From Alloalcanivorax gelatiniphagus (GTDB lineage Bacteria > Pseudomonadota > Gammaproteobacteria > Pseudomonadales > Alcanivoracaceae): a DNA stretch of 64,000 nucleotides. Below, one piece after another: positions 57,082 through 64,000 of this stretch. The first letter of the stretch is position 1. Each line of letters begins with the position of its first letter. The DNA lies in assembly GCF_005938655.1 (NCBI RefSeq), contig NZ_VCQT01000038.1, positions 124,001 through 188,000 on the forward strand, written 5' to 3'. Under the pieces are notes generated by a model. That model ran no database searches. It had not been told where the DNA came from and saw nothing but the letters and a program-made list of their open reading frames with translations. Position numbers and translations under genes: made by a program.

Positions 57082-60000
57082 GGTTTTCTCCCGGCAGGCC
57101 ATGGGCCTCGCCGTCCATGGTGGAAACATGATCGCTCTTCAGCGGCCCGGCCAGCTTGCGCAGGGCCACGTAGAACACCGGGGTCAGGAACAGCCCGAAC
57201 AGGGTGACGCCGATCATGCCGGCGAACACCGCCATGCCCAGGGCCTGACGGACCTCGGCGCCGGCACCGTGGCCCAGCACCAGGGGCACCACGGCGGCGG
57301 TGAAGGTGATCGAGGTCATGATGATCGGGCGCAGCCGCAGGCGGCAGGCTTCCAGCGCCGCTTCCACGGTGTCGCGGCCCTGCAGTTCCAGTTCACGGGC
57401 GAATTCCACGATCAGGATGGCGTTCTTGCAGGCCAGCCCGATCAGCACCACCAGCCCCACTTGCACGAAGATGTTGGTGTCGCCGCCCATCAGCCAGACG
57501 CCAAGCAGCGCCGACAGCAAACACATGGGCACGATCAGGATCACCGCCAGCGGCAGAGTCCAGCTTTCGTACAGGGCCGCCAGCACCAGGAACACCAGCA
57601 GCACCGCCAGCGGGAACACCACCAGGGCGGCGTTGCCCTGGGTGTGCTGCTGGTAACTGAGGTCGGTCCATTCGAAGTCGACGCCGGCCGGCAGCACCTG
57701 TTCGCCGATGCCGGTGAGCACGGTCATGGCCTGGGCGGAGGACAGCAGGCGCGGGTCCGCTTCGCCGGCCAGGTCCGCCGCCGGATAGCCGTTGAAGCGC
57801 AGCACCGGGTCCGGACCAAAGCTCGGCCGAATATCGACCATGGAGCCGATCGGCACCATTTCGCCCCGGTCATTGCGGGTGCGCAGTCGGGCGATGTCCT
57901 CGACACTGTCCCGGAACGGCGCGTCCGACTGGGCGATCACCTGCCAGGTGCGGCCGAAGCGGTTGAAGTCGTTCACATAGGTGGAGCCCAGGTAGGTTTG
58001 CAGGGTCATGAACAGATCGGTCACCGCCACGCCCTGGGCCTTGGCCTTGAGCCGGTCCACTTCGGCGTCCAGCTGCGGCACGTTGGCCTGGTAGCTGGTG
58101 ATCGGATAGCTCATCCCCGGGGTTTGCATCACCGCGCCCTGGAAGGCGGTGACCGCCTCCTGCAGCTGGCCGTAGCCGAGCCCGCCCCGGTCCTCGATAA
58201 ACAACTGATAACCGGAGCCGTTGCCCAGCCCGAGAATCGGCGGCGGCATGAACGAAAAGGCGATGCCGTCCTTGAGGCCGCTGATCTTGGCGACGATTTC
58301 CGCGTTGATTTCCTCGGCGCTGCGGTCCCGCTGGTCGAAGGGCTCCAGGGTCAGAAACGCCAGGCCGGTGTTGGCGGTGTTGGTGAACTGCAACGCATTG
58401 AGGCCCGGGAAGGTGATGGCGTGGGACACGCCCTCGGTGTCCATGGCGATGTCCACCACCTGGTTCAGCAGCGCTTCGGTTCGCTCCAGGGACGCACCCT
58501 CGGGCAGTTTCACGCCGGCCAGCAGGTACATCTTGTCCTGCACAGGAATAAAGCCCGGCGGTACCAGCTTGAACATGGAGCCGGTGGCGGCGAGCAGGAT
58601 CAGATAGATCACGAACACGGCGCCGCGCCGGCGCAGGCTGCGTGAAACCGCGCCCTGGTACTTCTCCGAACTTTTGTTGAAGAAGCGGTTGAAGGGCCGG
58701 AACAGCCAGCCGAACAGCCCATCGATAATGCGCGTGAGCCGGTCCCGGGGCGCGCCATGGGGTTTGAGCAGCATGGCCGCGAGGGCCGGTGACAGGGTCA
58801 GGGAATTAATCGTGGAGATCACCGTGGAAATGGCGATGGTCACCGCGAACTGACGGTAGAACTGACCGGTAACGCCGGACAGGAACGCCATCGGCACGAA
58901 CACCGCGCACAGCACCAGACCGATGGCCACGATCGGGCCGGACACTTCCTTCATGGCCTGGTGGGCGGCGGCCCGGGGCGCCAGCCCGTCCTCGATGTTC
59001 CGCTCCACGTTTTCCACCACCACGATGGCGTCGTCCACCACGATGCCGATGGCCAGCACCAGGCCGAACAGGGTCAGGGTGTTGATCGAGTAACCGAGCA
59101 GGTAAAGCATGGAGAAGGTGCCCACCACCGATACCGGCACCGCCAGCAACGGAATGATCGAGGCACGCCAGGTCTGCAGGAACAGGGTTACCACCAGCAC
59201 CACCAGCAGCACCGCTTCCAGCAGGGTCTGGATCACCGAGCGGATCGAATCGCTGACGAAAATGGTGGTGTCATAGACGGCGCGGTACTCCAGCCCTTCC
59301 GGGAACCGTTGCGCCAGTTCGTCCATGGTGGCGACCACCTGTTTGCGGATTTCCAGGGCGTTGGCCCCCGGCGCCTGGAAGATGCCGATGGCCACCGCGT
59401 CCTCGCCATCCAGGGTGGCGCGCAGGGTATAGTCACCGGCGCCCAGCTGCAGCCGGGCCACGTCGCTCAGGCGCAGAATCTGGCCGTCGTCGCCGACCTT
59501 GAGCACGATGTCACCGAATTCCTGTTCGGTGGTGAGCCGGCCCTTGGCGTTGATCAGGGTAAGGAAGTCACTGCCGGGCATGGGTTCGGCGCCGATCTGG
59601 CCGGCGGAGACCTGCACGTTCTGTTCGCGCATGGCCGCCACCACGTCACCGGCGGTCAGGCCCCGGGCGGCGATCCGCTCCGGGTCCAGCCAGGCACGCA
59701 TGGCGTAGTCGCCGCCGCCGAACAGCTGGGCCTCGCCGACGCCGGCGATGCGCGCCAGCTGGTCACGTACATGCAGCCGCGCGTAGTTGCGCAGATACAG
59801 GGTGTCGTAGCGGCCATCCGGCGACACCAGATGCACCACCATCAAAAAGGTGGGCGACTGCTTCTGGGTGGTCACGCCCTGGCGGCGCACCGCTTCCGGC
59901 AGCCGCGCCAGCGCCTGGCTGACCCGGTTCTGCACCCGCACGGTGGCGTCCTCGGCGTTGGTGCCGGGGCGGAAAGTGATGGTCATCTGCAGCACGCCGT

Positions 60001-60259
60001 CGGAGCCGGCCACGGACTTGAAGTACATCATGTCCTCGACGCCGTTGATCGCTTCCTCCAGCGGCGTGGCCACGGTCTCGGCGATCTCCTTGGGGTTGGC
60101 GCCCGGGTAGACGGTGCGCACCAGCACCGAGGGCGGCACCACCTCCGGGTACTCACTGATCGGCAGGTTGGGTATGGAAATCGCCCCCACCGCGAAGATG
60201 ATGATGGACAGCACCGCGGCAAAAATCGGTCGGTCCACGAAAAAACGCGAAAAATTCAT
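57074..60259 (-). CDS. RND multidrug efflux pump, HAE1 type (AcrB/MexB-like)
   Basis: A 1061-residue inner-membrane proton antiporter starting MNFSRFFVDRPIFAAVL. The twelve-helix plan with two large periplasmic loops is complete. The proton-relay aspartates lie in helix four (GIVVDDAIVVVENVERN), and the C-terminal half has GLACKNAILIVEFA. It should export hydrophobic compounds together with the adaptor and outer-membrane partners in the same operon. Confidence 0.95.
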   Translation of the reverse strand: MNFSRFFVDRPIFAAVLSIIIFAVGAISIPNLPISEYPEVVPPSVLVRTVYPGANPKEIAETVATPLEEAINGVEDMMYFKSVAGSDGVLQMTITFRPGTNAEDATVRVQNRVSQALARLPEAVRRQGVTTQKQSPTFLMVVHLVSPDGRYDTLYLRNYARLHVRDQLARIAGVGEAQLFGGGDYAMRAWLDPERIAARGLTAGDVVAAMREQNVQVSAGQIGAEPMPGSDFLTLINAKGRLTTEQEFGDIVLKVGDDGQILRLSDVARLQLGAGDYTLRATLDGEDAVAIGIFQAPGANALEIRKQVVATMDELAQRFPEGLEYRAVYDTTIFVSDSIRSVIQTLLEAVLLVVLVVTLFLQTWRASIIPLLAVPVSVVGTFSMLYLLGYSINTLTLFGLVLAIGIVVDDAIVVVENVERNIEDGLAPRAAAHQAMKEVSGPIVAIGLVLCAVFVPMAFLSGVTGQFYRQFAVTIAISTVISTINSLTLSPALAAMLLKPHGAPRDRLTRIIDGLFGWLFRPFNRFFNKSSEKYQGAVSRSLRRRGAVFVIYLILLAATGSMFKLVPPGFIPVQDKMYLLAGVKLPEGASLERTEALLNQVVDIAMDTEGVSHAITFPGLNALQFTNTANTGLAFLTLEPFDQRDRSAEEINAEIVAKISGLKDGIAFSFMPPPILGLGNGSGYQLFIEDRGGLGYGQLQEAVTAFQGAVMQTPGMSYPITSYQANVPQLDAEVDRLKAKAQGVAVTDLFMTLQTYLGSTYVNDFNRFGRTWQVIAQSDAPFRDSVEDIARLRTRNDRGEMVPIGSMVDIRPSFGPDPVLRFNGYPAADLAGEADPRLLSSAQAMTVLTGIGEQVLPAGVDFEWTDLSYQQHTQGNAALVVFPLAVLLVFLVLAALYESWTLPLAVILIVPMCLLSALLGVWLMGGDTNIFVQVGLVVLIGLACKNAILIVEFARELELQGRDTVEAALEACRLRLRPIIMTSITFTAAVVPLVLGHGAGAEVRQALGMAVFAGMIGVTLFGLFLTPVFYVALRKLAGPLKSDHVSTMDGEAHGLPGENHA

Positions 60260-60335
60260 GACAAAGGGCTCCTGAACGGCGGGCCCATGCCCGCCGCCTG
60301 TGTGTCGTTCCCTGGGAAAAAGTGGTGGGGGTTAG

Positions 60336-61517
60336 CTAGCGGTGCGCGACCTCGCCTTCAACGGCCGGCTCGCGCATGGCGATGGGGTTGGGCGCCACCG
60401 GCTGGCCCGGGGCGAACACCTTCTGGGTGCCGTTGACGATCACCCGGTCCCCGGACTCCAGCCCCTGGCGCACCACGATCAGGTCGTCCACCTCGCGGCC
60501 GGTGACCACCGCCCGGCGGGCTACCTTATTGTCGTCACCGACCACGTAGACGAAGCGCCGGTCCTGATCGGCGAGCACCGCCTTGCGGTTGATCAGCAGC
60601 GCCTGGTCCAGGTGGGCCACCGCCATTTCCACCCGGGCGAACTGGCCGGGCCTAAAAATGCCATCCGGGTTGGGCAGCACCGCCCGGTAACGCAGGGTGC
60701 CGGTGTCCGGGTTCAGCTGGTTGTCCACGAAGTCCAGTTCGCCCTGGTGGGGGAACCCGGTCTCGCCGCTCAGGCCGACGCGCACCTTGGCGCTCTTTCC
60801 CTGCTCCATCAGCCCCTGGGCGCCCTGGGCGTCGGACTCGTTGCTGTCGAAGTAAACGTGCAAAGGGTTCACCGAGACCACCGTGGTCAGCAGGGTCTGG
60901 TCGGCGTTGGCCAGGTTGCCCTTGGTGACCAGGGCGCGGCCGGCACGGCCGGCCACCGGCGCGGTGATGCGGGTATAGCGCAGGTCCAGCTCGGCGCTGA
61001 CCAGGGCCGCTTCGGCCTCGTCCACCAGGGCGCGGGCGTTGAGCAGCGCGGCCTGGCGCTGGTCGTACTCCTCCCGGGAGATGGCGCGGGCGTCCAGCAG
61101 CTTGCGGGCCCGGCCGGCCTCGCCCTCGGCGAGCTGACGCTGGCTGCGGGCCTGGGTCACCGCCGCCCTGGCGGCCCGGGCGCGGGCCTCATAGGGGCGC
61201 GGATCAATGCGGAACAGCAAGGCACCGGCTTCCACCAGCTCGCCTTCCTGAAAGGCCACTTCGTCGATATAGCCGGTGACGCGGGGGCGCAGTTGCACGG
61301 TCTGCGGGGCTTCCACCCGGCCGGTGAAGGTTTCCCACAGGGTCACCGGTTCCACCAGTACCCGGGCCACATCCACCTGCGCAGCCGGCGGCGCGGCGGC
61401 TTCCGCTTCACCACGGGCATCGCAGCCGGCCAGCAACAGCAGCCCCGCCACCAGCAGCGTGGCCAGCCCCCAGTAAAGGCCCGCGCCCGCCACCGGGGCG
61501 CCGTTGATATTTTCCAT
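60336..61517 (-). CDS. RND periplasmic adaptor (membrane fusion protein)
   Basis: A 393-residue adaptor with a lipoprotein signal (LLVAGLLLLAGC). A barrel-sandwich lipoyl half (RPRVTGYIDEVAFQEGELV), a coiled-coil hairpin (ARAARAAVTQARSQRQLAEGEAGRA, about 115-195) and beta-barrel and membrane-proximal domains follow. It links the RND pump and the outer-membrane channel. It is the first gene of the operon and has a SoxR-box-like promoter 30-60 bases upstream. Confidence 0.95.
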   Translation of the reverse strand: MENINGAPVAGAGLYWGLATLLVAGLLLLAGCDARGEAEAAAPPAAQVDVARVLVEPVTLWETFTGRVEAPQTVQLRPRVTGYIDEVAFQEGELVEAGALLFRIDPRPYEARARAARAAVTQARSQRQLAEGEAGRARKLLDARAISREEYDQRQAALLNARALVDEAEAALVSAELDLRYTRITAPVAGRAGRALVTKGNLANADQTLLTTVVSVNPLHVYFDSNESDAQGAQGLMEQGKSAKVRVGLSGETGFPHQGELDFVDNQLNPDTGTLRYRAVLPNPDGIFRPGQFARVEMAVAHLDQALLINRKAVLADQDRRFVYVVGDDNKVARRAVVTGREVDDLIVVRQGLESGDRVIVNGTQKVFAPGQPVAPNPIAMREPAVEGEVAHR

Positions 61518-61548
61518 GGTTTGTTACTCCGTATGCGTTAGGCGGTGA

Positions 61549-61579
61549 ACGGTAGTTCCTCAACTTAAGTTCAGGTCAA
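61549..61579 (-). promoter_or_regulatory. SoxR/MerR-type promoter of the efflux operon
   Basis: On the minus strand a -35 TTGACC (61574-61579) and a -10-like TACCGT (61549-61554) are separated by 19 bases. The near-palindrome CCTGAACTTAAGTTGAGG (61558-61575) overlaps the -35. This matches the soxS promoter plan, where SoxR binds CCTCAAGTTAACTTGAGG in an overlong spacer; 15 of 18 bases agree in one orientation. No soxR gene is in the window. Confidence 0.65.
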
Positions 61580-61889
61580 GCCCGAAACGTTTATTATTCT
61601 GAGAGGGGTGTTCATGGGGACGTACTGTAGTGGCGGGCGCCCCGGCGGCGTTATCGAGTTCCTCCCTCTTACTTGCCTGATTCTGCAGAGCAACGCCACG
61701 AAGCCGCCGGCGCGGTGTGCGGGGCTGGCCCCATTCCAGGGCGGAATGGGAAGGGATTGCCCGTTTCTCCCCAGTGCTTGCCCAATTCTGCAAATATCTG
61801 GCTTTTTGCCATAAAGCCCCCAAAATACGGGCGTAGACTCACCGCTTATCGATGCCACCACCGTTTTGCCGCCGACCGGAGGACGCCCC

Positions 61890-62858
61890 GTGACCGCCCG
61901 CCCACCGCTTCACAACCTGCCCGATCCCGAACTGGTCCACTTGGCGAAAACTCTTTCCCGCCAGATCCAGAAGTGGGCCCCCAACGAGGGGCTCAATACC
62001 ACGTCCATCGCCGGCCTGGATCTGTTCCGCGCCAACTCCACCAACAGCTGCATGGGGTCCTCGATCTATGATCCGTCCCTGTGCCTGATCGCCCAGGGCG
62101 CCAAGACCATCTGGCTGGGCGACCGGGAATTGGATTACGGGCCCTTGAGTTGTCTGGTGTCGTCGGTGCATTTGCCGGTGCTCGGCAAGATCACCCAGGC
62201 GTCCCCGGAACAGCCCTACCTGGGTCTGAAGCTGACCATCGATCCCCAGGAAGTCACCGACCTGATGCTGGAGCTGGGCGATGCCATCCTGCATATGGAG
62301 GACCACCCCGAGTGCGCGGAAAGCGCCTGCGGCCTGGGCCGGGTGCAGGCGGAGAAGAGTCAGGTGGAAGCGATGCTGCGGCTGTTGAAACTGCTTGATA
62401 CGCCCGCCGACGCGCCGATTCTGGCGCCGCTGGCGCGGCGCGAGATTCTGTACCGGGCCCTGACCGGGGAGATCGGCCCGCGCCTGCGCAAACTGGCCGT
62501 GGCGGACAGCCAGGTGCACCGGGTGTCCAAGGTGATCTCGGTGCTCAAGGACCGCTTCAGTGAACCGCTGCGGGTCCGGGAACTGGCGGACATGGCGAAC
62601 ATGAGCGAGTCCGCCCTGTACCACAGCTTCAAACAGGTGACGCGCATGTCACCGCTGCAATTCCAGAAGAAGCTGCGCCTCCACGAGGCACGCCGGCTGA
62701 TGGTGGCCCAGGGCCTGGAGGCGGCCACCGCCAGCTTCCGGGTGGGCTATGAAAGCCCGTCCCATTTCAGCCGCGAATACAGCCGCCTGTTCGGCAATCC
62801 GCCCCGGGCGGACGTGGTCAAGCTGCGCGGCGAGTACCCGGAGACCGCCCGCGCCTGA
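61890..62858 (+). CDS. AraC-family transcriptional regulator
   Basis: A 322-residue regulator. GTG at 61890 has GGAGG seven bases upstream. It has the AraC_N-type ligand domain (SSIYDPSLCLIAQGAKTIWLGD near residue 60) and a C-terminal helix-turn-helix pair (LADMANMSESALYHSFKQVT and RVGYESPSHFSREYSRLFG). It is divergent from the efflux operon and could control it. The remaining 372 bases between them hold only the SoxR-like promoter. Confidence 0.9.
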   Translation: MTARPPLHNLPDPELVHLAKTLSRQIQKWAPNEGLNTTSIAGLDLFRANSTNSCMGSSIYDPSLCLIAQGAKTIWLGDRELDYGPLSCLVSSVHLPVLGKITQASPEQPYLGLKLTIDPQEVTDLMLELGDAILHMEDHPECAESACGLGRVQAEKSQVEAMLRLLKLLDTPADAPILAPLARREILYRALTGEIGPRLRKLAVADSQVHRVSKVISVLKDRFSEPLRVRELADMANMSESALYHSFKQVTRMSPLQFQKKLRLHEARRLMVAQGLEAATASFRVGYESPSHFSREYSRLFGNPPRADVVKLRGEYPETARA

Positions 62859-62871
62859 GCGCGCCGGGCGG

Positions 62872-63264
62872 TCAGCGCGTCAGCCAGTGACGGGCCAGGG
62901 CCACCATGCCCAGGCCCAGCCCGGTCATGCACAGGGAGCCGACCACATGGGCGGCGATACCCGCCGTGGCCAGCCCCCAGCGGCCCGCCTGCAGATTGAT
63001 GAACATCTCCGCGGAGAACGACGAGAAGGTGGTGAGGGCGCCGAGGAAGCCGGTCACCACCAGCAAGCGCCATTCCGGGGTCAGCGACGGCAGGCCGGCG
63101 AACACGCCCAGGGCCACGCCGATCAGCCAGCCGCCCAGCAGATTGGCGGCCAGGGTGCCCAGCGGGATGGCCGGAAACAGGGCGTTCAACCCGAGACTCA
63201 ACAGCCAGCGCAGATTGGCGCCCAGCGCCGCCCCCACCGAGATCGCTACCACCGATAACCACAT
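62872..63264 (-). CDS. crcB: Fluoride channel CrcB/FluC
   Basis: A 130-residue membrane protein with four helices. The family blocks [28 protein letters not shown] and [12 protein letters not shown] are present. It forms a dual-topology dimer that exports fluoride. It is convergent with the AraC gene, 13 bases away. I looked for a fluoride riboswitch in front of it and did not find a convincing one. Confidence 0.93.
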   Translation of the reverse strand: MWLSVVAISVGAALGANLRWLLSLGLNALFPAIPLGTLAANLLGGWLIGVALGVFAGLPSLTPEWRLLVVTGFLGALTTFSSFSAEMFINLQAGRWGLATAGIAAHVVGSLCMTGLGLGMVALARHWLTR

Positions 63265-63496
63265 TGGGTCTGTCCCCCGTCGGAAAAAACAGGGGATATG
63301 ATGACGCCGATGTCCGCACCATGAAACCTCTGGCATGAAGCTTGCCTTCACGCCCCCACGAAGCGGCGCCGGTCTGCTAGAATGGCGCCCTCCTGGTGAT
63401 CCCAGACCCGGCCCGTTCACCAACGCTGCGAAAGTCGTATCGACGGTGGAGGCCAGCCAATTCATTATCCAACCCGATAATCAGAGGAGTTCTTCC

Positions 63497-64000
63497 ATGG
63501 CGCAGACACGCGTAACCGTTATTCCCGGCGACGGCATTGGTCCGGACATCGTAAAGGCCACCTTGCGACTGTTGGACGCCCTGGAGTGCGACTTTGCCTA
63601 TGATGAGGCCATTGCCGGCCAGACCGCCCTGGATCAGGGCCTGGATCTGGTGCCCCAGGAAACCCTGGACATGATCGAGAAGAACACGGTGGCCCTGAAA
63701 GGCCCGATCACCACCCCGGTGGGCAAGGGCTTCCGCTCGGTGAACGTGACCCTGCGCAAGCACTTCGATCTGTTCGCCAACCTGCGCCCGGCGCTGTCCA
63801 TCCCCGGGGTGCGCTCGCGCTATGACAATGTGGACATCCTCACCATCCGCGAAAACATCGAAGGCATCTATTCCGGCGAAGGCCAGATGGTCAGCGACGA
63901 CGGCGAACGGGCCGAGCTGCGCAGCGTGATCACCCGCAAGGAATCCAAGCGGCTGATGCGTTTCGCCTACGAAGCCGCCCAACGCCTGGGCCGCCGCAAG
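63497..64000 (+). CDS. NAD-type isocitrate dehydrogenase, N-terminal part (runs off window)
   Basis: The first 168 codons are visible from the ATG at 63497, which has AGAGGAG upstream. MAQTRVTVIPGDGIGPDIVK is the decarboxylating dehydrogenase start, and SVNVTLRKHFDLFANLRPAL with ENIEGIYSG is the substrate-binding region. Ser and Asn in SVNVTLRK favour isocitrate over isopropylmalate. It belongs to the TCA cycle, and the NAD form has been linked with acetate- and alkane-using bacteria. The upstream 232 bases contain a TAGAAT -10-like box at 63378 but no gene. Confidence 0.88.
   Translation, partial: MAQTRVTVIPGDGIGPDIVKATLRLLDALECDFAYDEAIAGQTALDQGLDLVPQETLDMIEKNTVALKGPITTPVGKGFRSVNVTLRKHFDLFANLRPALSIPGVRSRYDNVDILTIRENIEGIYSGEGQMVSDDGERAELRSVITRKESKRLMRFAYEAAQRLGRRK

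Noticed and set aside
63265-63340. Possible fluoride riboswitch upstream of crcB
   Set aside because: The leader has a GATG-like stretch and a C/G-rich hairpin, but I could not match the conserved core of the crcB motif in order.
1-64000. CRISPR arrays, tRNA or rRNA genes
   Set aside because: No regularly spaced direct repeats with unique spacers, and no tRNA- or rRNA-like segments were noticed; the dispersed palindromes are REP elements.

Overview
The window looks like chromosomal DNA of a high-GC, alkane-degrading gammaproteobacterium, probably of the Alcanivorax/Alloalcanivorax group. This is an inference from a canonical AlkB alkane 1-monooxygenase, an NAD-type isocitrate dehydrogenase, a MexAB-OprM-like efflux operon, and many copies of a REP palindrome (GTAGGAGCGGCTTCAGCCGCGATC and variants). 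No tRNA, rRNA or CRISPR array was seen.

Region 1 (1-16.6 kb) is a nitrogen-scavenging supercluster. One minus-strand operon encodes a BMP-type ABC importer, a formamidase, a biuret-hydrolase-like isochorismatase-family enzyme and the start of the importer ATPase. A second minus-strand operon encodes an NMT1/THI5-type binding protein, a cyanuric acid amidohydrolase/barbiturase family enzyme, and an ABC ATPase and permease. Plus-strand genes encode a LysR regulator, allophanate hydrolase, urea carboxylase and a GntR/FCD regulator. Together they outline uptake of ring or amide nitrogen compounds, ring opening, biuret to allophanate to ammonia and CO2, with urea entering at allophanate. A GTATAC-centred motif shared by two promoters is a candidate GntR operator.

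Region 2 (16.7-31.5 kb) is an accessory stretch of small minus-strand genes. It holds a ParD-like/methionine aminopeptidase pair, immunity-like proteins, GNATs, Nudix, CatB-type chloramphenicol acetyltransferase, a VOC protein, a DMT transporter with divergent LysR, an HD-GYP protein and lipoproteins.

Region 3 (31.5-39.1 kb) is the remnant of a chromosomal integron. Minus-strand gene cassettes (ABM monooxygenase, P-loop kinase-like, LysE, tautomerase, SDR, unknown membrane protein, unknown 268-aa protein, GIY-YIG-like protein) are separated by attC sites. A 39-codon fragment resembling the N-terminus of an integron integrase lies at the right end, transcribed away from the cassettes and preceded by a LexA-like box. 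Two IS3-family elements, both defective, have entered the array; one sits inside an attC.

Region 4 (39.2-45.9 kb) returns to core-type genes: pdxH, chaC-like, an AraC regulator divergent from alkB, a flavin reductase, a YchJ protein, and a siderophore-interacting protein divergent from a MarR regulator.

Region 5 (45.9-54.6 kb) is a minus-strand acyl-CoA operon. It has an AtoE-like transporter, acetoacetyl-CoA synthetase, a Cys-less thiolase-like protein paired with a DUF35 protein, a thiolase, a MaoC hydratase and an MFS transporter, with a TetR gene upstream.

Region 6 (54.7-64 kb) holds a class A beta-lactamase, a tripartite RND efflux operon whose promoter has SoxR-box architecture, an AraC regulator, CrcB/FluC, and the start of isocitrate dehydrogenase.
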